Assembly (NCBI GenBank): GCA_022561255.1
Contig: JADFRO010000056.1
Location: 1-11,702, forward strand
DNA from: Planctomycetota bacterium
GTDB lineage: Bacteria > Planctomycetota > Phycisphaerae > UBA1845
DNA length: 11,702 bases
Direction: 5' to 3'
Positions 6,862 to 11,702 of this stretch are shown piece after piece (the stretch's first letter is position 1; every line of letters starts with the position of its first letter). The position numbers and the translations under genes are program-made. The notes beneath the pieces are model-generated. The model was not told the origin of the DNA. It searched no databases and saw nothing but the letters and a program-made list of their open reading frames with translations.

Positions 6862-7715
6862 ACCATAGCGGTCAAGCCGCCCAAGTCCTCCTCGAGGCCG
6901 CCAAACTCAATCGTGAAGACCCGCTGCTGGATGGATCGTTGTTGGTTTTTCCCAACTACGGTCAAGTCGTAATGACGGGCGATCTTCACGGCCACCGTCG
7001 CAATTTCGAGAAGCTCCAGCAATTTTGTGACCTCGAGCATTTCGGTGCGAGGCACGTGATCTTGCACGAGTTGATCCACGAGGAAGTCGTAGCCCTCGAC
7101 GCCCCGGATACGTCGCACCAACTGCTCATTAGGGCAGCACAATGGAAGTGCGATTTTCCCGATCAGGTTCATTTCCTCTTGAGCAACCACGAACTCGCCC
7201 AGGTCAGTCACAACGAGATCAGTAAAAACGGGAGGATCGTTACGCACGTCTTCGAGGAGAGCGTTCGTGATGCGTACGGCACGGAAGGGCCGGCGGTCCT
7301 CGAAGCGATCGGTGTCTTGATTCGTTCCTACCCGTTGGCGGGACGGACGCCGAATCGCGTCTTCCTTTCGCATTCCCTGCCCGGTCCGCGCGAGTTGCCG
7401 GGGTTCGATGAGACGGTGCTAAAGCGCCCTCTTGGCGAGGAGGCTTTCTACGACGATTCATCCGTCGCCCACGCCCTCGTATGGGGACGGCACCAGACCC
7501 GGGCGGTGCTGGACACGCTGCGAGACGTGCTCGACGTGGACTATTTCATCTGCGGACACCAGCCGCAGGAGATGGGGTACGACGTGCTTCACGATCGCAT
7601 GGTAATCCTGGCGAGCGAACACAACCACGGCGTTTTTCTTACGATCGACCTGAGCAAGCCCGTCACGCTCGACGGATTGCTCAAACACATCCGTCCCTTC
7701 GCCGGCATCGAATAA
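6858..7715 (+). CDS. Calcineurin-like metallophosphoesterase with diverged metal motifs
   Basis: A 285-residue protein of the calcineurin-like phosphoesterase fold, which uses two metal ions to hydrolyse phosphate esters, as in PPP-type protein phosphatases. Visible motifs: GDLHGH with Asp42 and His44; SNHEL with Asn110 and His111, in place of the usual GNHE; ICGHQP with His234; and SEHNHG with His255 and His257 near the end. The second motif, normally GDxxDRG, reads LHELIHEE at about 69-76, so the metal-bridging Asp is replaced by Glu71 or a nearby His. The central SHSLPGP and VWGRHQ segments fit a PPP-like core. No signal peptide or membrane segment. Pairing by ATGA overlap with a Ser/Thr kinase suggests it removes phosphates added by that kinase, but nucleotide or other substrates are possible. 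I believe similar SNHEL-type proteins exist in other Planctomycetota, from memory only. Confidence 0.85.
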   Translation: MNHSGQAAQVLLEAAKLNREDPLLDGSLLVFPNYGQVVMTGDLHGHRRNFEKLQQFCDLEHFGARHVILHELIHEEVVALDAPDTSHQLLIRAAQWKCDFPDQVHFLLSNHELAQVSHNEISKNGRIVTHVFEESVRDAYGTEGPAVLEAIGVLIRSYPLAGRTPNRVFLSHSLPGPRELPGFDETVLKRPLGEEAFYDDSSVAHALVWGRHQTRAVLDTLRDVLDVDYFICGHQPQEMGYDVLHDRMVILASEHNHGVFLTIDLSKPVTLDGLLKHIRPFAGIE

Positions 7716-7758
7716 AACGACGTCTCCAGCGATAGAGTATTTCACGTCTGTGCGTTCC

Positions 7759-7789
7759 GAGCCGCGGGCTTCAGCCCGCGCGGTGGCTC
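7759..7789. repeat. REP-like palindromic hairpin
   Basis: Inner stem CGCGGGCT (7763-7770) and AGCCCGCG (7773-7780), perfect over eight bases with a two-base centre. An outer stem, GAGCC (7759-7763) with GGCTC (7785-7789), can form with a small bulge. The core GCGGGCTTCAGCCCGC is the type of extragenic palindrome scattered in many GC-rich genomes and often spread by REP-associated transposases. There is no T-run, so it is a poor intrinsic terminator, though it may protect the 3' end of the upstream mRNA. Only one copy is in this window. Confidence 0.6.
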
Positions 7790-7860
7790 CACGTCCGATG
7801 TGATTCAAAGGTCGATGAACCCGGCATTCGATTGCACGAAGCGATCTGGGAGATCGTCGT

Positions 7861-8046
7861 TCAAGAGCACCACAGCTCGCGGGCGGCGGCGTGATCTTGG
7901 GGCGTGTCGATTTCCATCGCGTGCAGCCTGCCAAGCGGGATCGCTCGGCAAACATGTTTCGAGAGAAGGCCGTCGATCGCTGCCTCGAAGAAGAGGACGC
8001 CAGCCCGGTCGGTGGCGATTTCGACTTCATGGGGTATTTTTCCGGC
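7861..8046 (-). pseudogene. C-terminal remnant of a sugar-phosphate / LicC-like nucleotidyltransferase
   Basis: On the minus strand, about 61 residues ending at a TGA (7863-7861) resemble the end of nucleotidyltransferases of the NTP_transferase group. A segment LFFEAAIDGLL is followed by VCRAIPLG and then MEIDTPQDHAAARELW. Family members such as LicC-type cytidylyltransferases end with a (F/Y)E(D/K)A(I/L)..L pattern and then EID(T/F)PEDL.RAR. Third codon positions are GC-rich, as expected for real coding DNA. The catalytic N-terminal part is missing: the frame is open upstream to at least 8136 but encodes proline/arginine-rich sequence with no recognisable motif. The remnant therefore looks like a decayed or truncated gene. 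Alternatively it is a chance shadow or a very short gene. The match is from memory of the family pattern. Confidence 0.42.
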
Positions 8047-8119
8047 GGGGTTGGAGTGGGACGATCGTCCTATTGGGGTCGGCGCTGGATTTCGCGGGTA
8101 CGGCGCGGGGCGTGGTCGC

Positions 8120-8149
8120 TTGACAACCCGTTGCACAGTGTGATATTTT
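8120..8149 (+). promoter_or_regulatory. Candidate sigma70-type promoter for the Gld-like ABC operon
   Basis: A perfect -35 TTGACA at 8120-8125 is followed, 18 bases later, by an extended -10 (TGA then TATTTT, 8141-8149). The -10 hexamer matches the consensus in four of six positions. Transcription would start near 8156, leaving an untranslated leader of about 70 bases before the ATG at 8225. Confidence 0.5.
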
Positions 8150-8224
8150 GCCCTGCTTGGCGCGCGTGACTGCCGTGGACAGCGGCAATCGAAACCACCA
8201 GAACAGGCATCGGGACGCCGACCT

Positions 8225-9172
8225 ATGATCCGTGTAACGAATCTGTCAAAGCGTTACGGCTCGCTCCTCGCGGTCGACAACATTTCGTTCGAGATCGAGC
8301 GCGGCGGCGTGGTCGGTTTTTTGGGGCCTAATGGAGCCGGCAAGACAACCACCATACGCATCCTGAGTTGCTATCACCCCGCTACCAGTGGGACGGCTAG
8401 CGTCGCGGGGTTCGACGTCTTTCGAGACTCGATGGAGGTGCGTCGCCGCGTGGGGTATCTGCCCGAGTCAACGCCGCTCTATCCGGAGATGCGCGTTCGT
8501 GAATACCTTCAGTTCCGCGGCAAGCTACACGGGCTCTCGCGCGACGAGCGGCTGACGGCGATTCGCCGTGCGACCGAGCGCTGCTGGCTGGGTGATTTCA
8601 TCGACCGTCCCATCGGGCAGCTCTCCAAGGGGATGAAGCAGCGCGTGGGCCTGGCCGATGCACTGATCCACGATCCGGAGGTTTTGATTCTCGACGAGCC
8701 GACAATAGGTCTCGATCCGGCGCAGATCCGCGAAATGCGCAACCTGATCAAAGAGCTCGGCCAACAGCATACCGTCCTGCTCAGTTCGCACATTCTGCCC
8801 GAGGTGGAGCAGGTCTGCGATCGAACGATCATCATCGCTTCCGGGAAGATCGTCGCGAGCGGTTCTCCACAGGAGCTCCGCGATCGGTTCAGCGCCAGTC
8901 GGCGTGTGGTGGCGGAAATGCGTGGACCCTTGGGCGAGGTCGAAAGCGGCGCCCGAGGGCTTGACGGCGTCGAGAGGGTCGAGGCGTCAACCTCCAACGG
9001 TTGGGTACGCCTCGCCATTGATGCGAAGGGCGACCACGACGTACGCGAGGATCTCTATCGCTTGACCACACAGAAGGGGTGGGCGCTTCGTGAACTGCGG
9101 CGAGAAGGCGCAACGCTCGAAGACTTCTTCGTTCAGGTTACCGCACAGCAGCAAGGCAGAAAGATTTCGTAG
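8225..9172 (+). CDS. ABC transporter ATP-binding protein, GldA-like
   Basis: A 315-residue ATPase of the ABC-2 export type. Landmarks: A-loop Tyr11, Walker A GPNGAGKT 34-41, Q-loop region near the GYLPESTPLYPEM stretch, signature LSKGMKQRVGLADALIHDP from residue 133, Walker B LILDEP with Asp157 and Glu158, D-loop GLDP, and an H-loop His in SSHILPEV. The LSKG signature, rather than LSGG, together with the QRVGLA.ALIHDP continuation is typical of GldA-type proteins. In Bacteroidetes, GldA works with GldF and GldG in gliding. In other phyla the same trio is found without gliding and its cargo is unknown. The C-terminal 90 residues form the usual accessory domain. The gene has only a weak SD sequence. 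It is followed by permease and GldG-like genes on the same strand, which supports the assignment. Confidence 0.93.
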   Translation: MIRVTNLSKRYGSLLAVDNISFEIERGGVVGFLGPNGAGKTTTIRILSCYHPATSGTASVAGFDVFRDSMEVRRRVGYLPESTPLYPEMRVREYLQFRGKLHGLSRDERLTAIRRATERCWLGDFIDRPIGQLSKGMKQRVGLADALIHDPEVLILDEPTIGLDPAQIREMRNLIKELGQQHTVLLSSHILPEVEQVCDRTIIIASGKIVASGSPQELRDRFSASRRVVAEMRGPLGEVESGARGLDGVERVEASTSNGWVRLAIDAKGDHDVREDLYRLTTQKGWALRELRREGATLEDFFVQVTAQQQGRKIS

Positions 9173-9190
9173 TGCGACCGCGCGGAACGG

Positions 9191-9219
9191 TTGACGTGTT
9201 GGGGCCAATCGAGCATAGC
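9191..9219 (+). promoter_or_regulatory. Possible weak internal promoter before the permease gene
   Basis: TTGACG (9191-9196), 17 bases, then CATAGC (9214-9219). The -35 matches five of six consensus bases but the -10 only three. It lies in the 97-base gap between the ATPase stop and permease start. It may be chance. Confidence 0.2.
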
Positions 9220-9258
9220 TAGAGGTTTTGGCACGGCGAGGGTTGCTGCGTCATTTGC

Positions 9259-9265
9259 GGGAGGT
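9259..9265 (+). promoter_or_regulatory. Shine-Dalgarno that fixes the permease start
   Basis: GGGAGGT ends four bases before the ATG at 9270. This favours 9270 over the in-frame TTG at 9228, which has no ribosome site and would add 14 residues not expected in this family. Confidence 0.75.
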
Positions 9266-9269
9266 TTCG

Positions 9270-9986
9270 ATGGGCAATGTAGCGACGATGGCCAGACGCG
9301 AGTTGGGAGCCTACTTCCTGTCGCCGATCGCATACGCGGTGATCGGGATTTTCCTGTTTGCGTCGGGGCTCGCGTTCGGTTTGGGAACCTTCGTTCCCGG
9401 CGGCGAGGCGTCCCTTCGAACGTTGTTCGAGTTTTGGATCGTGCTGATCCTGGTGTTCGTGCTTCCCATGCTCACGATGCGTTTGATCAGCGACGAGCTT
9501 CGCACGGGTACGATCGAGACGCTGATGACGGCGCCGATCTCCGAGATCCAGATTGTGCTGGGCAAGTTCCTGGGGGCTTTCACGTTCTACTTGATCCTTC
9601 TGGCGACGCTGCTGCTCTATCCGCTGCTCCTTTCTTTCTACGGCCCCTTGGACGGCAAGCTGCTTCTATGCAACTATGTGGGTTTGGTGCTGCTGGGCGC
9701 GCTCTACATCGCGACGGCGCTGTTCTTCAGCGCCTGCACGAAACATCAGGTCATCGCCGTGCTGATGAGCTTCGCGCTGCTTGCGCTGATGACGTTCGCC
9801 TCGCACTACCTCGCCCAGGAGATCGAGGGTTGGCCTCGCGTCCTATTGCAGCAGATGTCCGTGCGAACTCACTTTCACGAATTCGTACGCGGCATGTTGG
9901 ACACCAACCACGTTGTCTTTTTCCTGACGACGACCGCGTTTTTCCTCTTTCTCACCGTAAAGCGCTTGGAGATGCGTCGATGGTAG
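9270..9986 (+). CDS. ABC-2 type permease, GldF-like
   Basis: A 238-residue membrane protein starting at the ATG with a good SD sequence. Six hydrophobic segments are visible at about residues 17-38, 52-75, 94-120, 127-152, 155-178 and 212-232. Between segments 2 and 3 lies the conserved loop RLISDELRTGTIETLMTAP, followed by VLGKFLGAF. This is the coupling-helix signature of ABC-2 permeases of the GldF/NosY kind. It would form the membrane channel driven by the GldA-like ATPase encoded upstream. The N-terminus MARRELGAYFLSPIAYAV is also typical (an RE.. LGAYF.SP motif). The stop overlaps the start of the next gene by seven bases, so translation is coupled. The transported substrate is unknown. 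Confidence 0.92.
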   Translation: MGNVATMARRELGAYFLSPIAYAVIGIFLFASGLAFGLGTFVPGGEASLRTLFEFWIVLILVFVLPMLTMRLISDELRTGTIETLMTAPISEIQIVLGKFLGAFTFYLILLATLLLYPLLLSFYGPLDGKLLLCNYVGLVLLGALYIATALFFSACTKHQVIAVLMSFALLALMTFASHYLAQEIEGWPRVLLQQMSVRTHFHEFVRGMLDTNHVVFFLTTTAFFLFLTVKRLEMRRW

Positions 9987-11702
9987 GGCCGGACACCCAA
10001 ACGAATCCACCGGAAAGTGCTCCCTCCGTCAAGCGTCTTCGCGTGGGGACCAACGTGCTCGTCGCGACGCTGCTCGTCGTGGGGATCGTCGTGGTCCTGC
10101 AGCTTATGGCCTACAAGATGCCGGTGCGCTTGGACATGACGTCGTCCGGCGTCAACAGCCTGAGCGAAGGTACGGAGAATCTTCTCGCAACCCTGGACGA
10201 AAACATTCGCGTGACCTCGCTCTATTTCGAGACCGATCGTGAGACCGAAGATCAGCAACGTTATCGACAGGCCTCCCGTAATCTTTTGGACCTCTACGAG
10301 GCGACGAATCGCTCACACATCAAGAGTGAATGGATCAATCCACTCAAAGACCATGAGAAGTTCCGGAATCTCATAGCGAGATTACGCGAAAAGCCGGCGT
10401 TCAAAAAAGGAATTGACGACTACCGGGAGCGCGTCGATGCGTTTGTTAACGAGCTGGACGGTCAGATTCGGTCGTTCTTGCAAGGTGAGATCGAGCTCGC
10501 TGCCAAGGCGATCGGCGGCGGGATCGGCGGGAAGTCGACGTCGAGCCCCGTGGCCCGGATCGAACTGACCTTCCGAAAGCTCAGCGACCAACTGGATACC
10601 ACGCGCGAACTGATCGACACCGCTTCGAGCGCTGTGAATCCTCAGTACGCAGCCGTAGTAAACGAACTTGGGACGCAGTTGCCCCGAGTTAGCAAGACGT
10701 TCAACGAGATCGCGAAATTCGCTACGGCTGAGTTGATCCGCAATCCGGCGATGCCGCCTGAGCAGGCCGAGTACCTTCGCGGAACGGGCGGTCGATTCGC
10801 GCCCGTTGTGATGGCGATCGAGGGGGAGACGACGAAGCTTCAGGATCTTGAGCCGCTCGAGATTGACGACCTGCTCGCACAGCTTCAGCCAACCGCCAAT
10901 GCGCTGATCGTGGAAACGGATACGGACGCGATGGTCGTTGACTTCCGTTCGGTTTGGCCGGCGCTCGATGGTCAATCGGGCGCTACCGCATCCTTCGAAA
11001 AGCGAGCGTTTAAGGGCGAGGAAAAACTGACGGCGGCGATTCTGCGTACGACGCACAAGGAGCAGACGGCTGTCCTCTTCGTGCGCTACGGTGGAATGCC
11101 GCTGCTGATGGAAAGCTTCATGCCCGGACAGCCCCCTTCCCCTTATTCGATGATGAAACGGCAGTTGGAAGATGCCAACTTCGTCGTGAAGGAGTGGGAC
11201 ATCAAGGGGACTCAGACCCCGCCGGACATCGATCCGGTTCCGACGCGAACGATCTTCGTCGTCTTGAACCCCGAGCCACCCCAGCGTGGTCCGATGGGCC
11301 AGCCAAGCCGGGAGGCGCCTTTCGGCGACACCCATCTTCAAGCCGTGCTCGGTGCGTTCGGTGAAAACGTGCGGGCGCTTTTCATCGCCGGATGGTCGCC
11401 CGGACCGTTCGGTCCGATCGCCTCCACCTATGAGTTCGGGGATTACCTGAAGGACAACTGGGGGGTCACGGTCAATACGGGTGCCCTTTTGATCGAGACG
11501 GCGAGCACCGCTCCGGGTAAGTTCAACGTGGTTCGGCGGGACTTTCACAACATGACCCGTTTGGAGGTCACCGAGCACGACATCGTCAGCGGTCCCCAGG
11601 CGGCGCAGATCGCTTTCCCCCGGTGTGCTCCGCTGGACCTTGCCGAAACACCGCCAGAGGGCGTCGAACTCTATCCTCTGGTCACGCTCCCTCGGCGCGA
11701 GG
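9980..11702 (+). CDS. GldG-like ABC transport auxiliary protein (3' partial)
   Basis: The frame is open from the ATG at 9980 to the window edge (574 codons, no stop), overlapping the permease stop. GGAG at 9968-9971 is a suitable SD sequence. A short proline-rich cytoplasmic head is followed by one membrane helix at about residues 24-43. Next comes the motif RLDMTSSGVNSLSEGTENLL, matching the GldG pattern in which a D(L/M)T stretch leads to a TLSE..T..LL segment, then IRVTSLYFET. Residues about 140-255 are a helical, coiled-coil-like stretch that looks longer than in ordinary GldG. Later parts (AILRTTHKEQTAVLFVRYGG, then QLEDANFVVKEWDI) correspond to the beta-alpha domain of GldG and DUF4350-like proteins. 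It probably sits in the membrane with most of the chain outside. Its biochemical role is unknown in any organism. The C-terminal membrane helix expected in the family would lie off the window. Confidence 0.85.
   Translation, partial: MVGPDTQTNPPESAPSVKRLRVGTNVLVATLLVVGIVVVLQLMAYKMPVRLDMTSSGVNSLSEGTENLLATLDENIRVTSLYFETDRETEDQQRYRQASRNLLDLYEATNRSHIKSEWINPLKDHEKFRNLIARLREKPAFKKGIDDYRERVDAFVNELDGQIRSFLQGEIELAAKAIGGGIGGKSTSSPVARIELTFRKLSDQLDTTRELIDTASSAVNPQYAAVVNELGTQLPRVSKTFNEIAKFATAELIRNPAMPPEQAEYLRGTGGRFAPVVMAIEGETTKLQDLEPLEIDDLLAQLQPTANALIVETDTDAMVVDFRSVWPALDGQSGATASFEKRAFKGEEKLTAAILRTTHKEQTAVLFVRYGGMPLLMESFMPGQPPSPYSMMKRQLEDANFVVKEWDIKGTQTPPDIDPVPTRTIFVVLNPEPPQRGPMGQPSREAPFGDTHLQAVLGAFGENVRALFIAGWSPGPFGPIASTYEFGDYLKDNWGVTVNTGALLIETASTAPGKFNVVRRDFHNMTRLEVTEHDIVSGPQAAQIAFPRCAPLDLAETPPEGVELYPLVTLPRRE

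Larger units (their letters stand above)
7716..8224. other. 509-base gap between the phosphoesterase and ABC transporter genes
   Basis: No convincing + strand gene. It contains, in order, a REP-like hairpin (7759-7789), a minus-strand coding remnant resembling the end of a nucleotidyltransferase (7861-8046), and a sigma70-like promoter (8120-8149) for the ABC genes. The rest shows nothing I can name. The hairpin may also serve as the end signal for the kinase/phosphoesterase transcript. Confidence 0.6.

Noticed and set aside
6489..7373. Minus-strand open frame of 294 codons
   Set aside because: It covers the ends of two well-supported + strand genes and reads through their coupled junction; no domain is visible.
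7800..8123. Plus-strand open frame of 107 codons in the gap
   Set aside because: Low-complexity Arg/Ser/Gly-rich translation, no SD sequence, and opposite to the better-supported nucleotidyltransferase remnant.
10382..11578. Long minus-strand open frame of 398 codons
   Set aside because: It lies wholly opposite the GldG-like gene, whose frame is open, has recognisable motifs and a good start. The antisense product is Arg/His-rich with no known domain, as expected from a high-GC shadow.
1..11702. CRISPR arrays, tRNA or rRNA genes, and insertion sequences
   Set aside because: I saw no regularly spaced repeats, no tRNA T-loop pattern, no rRNA sequence, and no transposase gene or terminal inverted repeats.

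Overview
The window is 11.7 kb of GC-rich DNA with every well-supported gene on the + strand. The gene content suggests a member of the Planctomycetota or a related PVC-type lineage. The clues are a carboxypeptidase-regulatory/TlpA fusion, a GldA/GldF/GldG-type ABC system, WaaP-like kinases, a Ser/Thr kinase paired with a diverged metallophosphoesterase, and several starts without a Shine-Dalgarno (SD) sequence. This lineage call is inference from content only; there is no rRNA or other marker gene here.

Layout. (1) 1-822: C-terminal part of a secreted-type thioredoxin-fold protein preceded by beta-sandwich repeats, cut by the window edge. (2) 892-1806: orphan TPR-like protein. (3) 1944-3854: duplicated ABC-F ATPase of Uup/YheS size, a soluble ribosome-type ATPase. 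(4) 3887-4588 and 4585-5550: two different WaaP/Kdo-kinase-like proteins overlapping by TTGA, likely co-transcribed, perhaps with the ABC-F gene 32 bases upstream. (5) 5551-5883: a 333-base gap without a convincing gene but with strong RNA-structure potential, namely two mutually exclusive helices and a terminator-like hairpin just before the next gene. (6) 5884-6861 and 6858-7715: a non-RD Ser/Thr protein kinase and a calcineurin-like metallophosphoesterase, joined by an ATGA overlap with a strong SD sequence inside the kinase gene. (7) 7716-8224: a 509-base gap holding a REP-like hairpin, an apparent minus-strand C-terminal remnant of a nucleotidyltransferase gene, and a good sigma70-type promoter candidate. 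(8) 8225 to the right edge: ATPase, six-helix permease and GldG-like membrane-anchored protein of an ABC-2 export system. The last gene runs off the window.

How they fit together. The WaaP-like pair probably phosphorylates envelope glycolipid sugars. The kinase/phosphoesterase pair looks like a reversible phosphorylation module made in a fixed ratio. The Gld-type genes form a separate transport operon. The most unusual parts are the kinase/phosphoesterase module with its non-canonical metal-site motifs and the structured leader in front of it.
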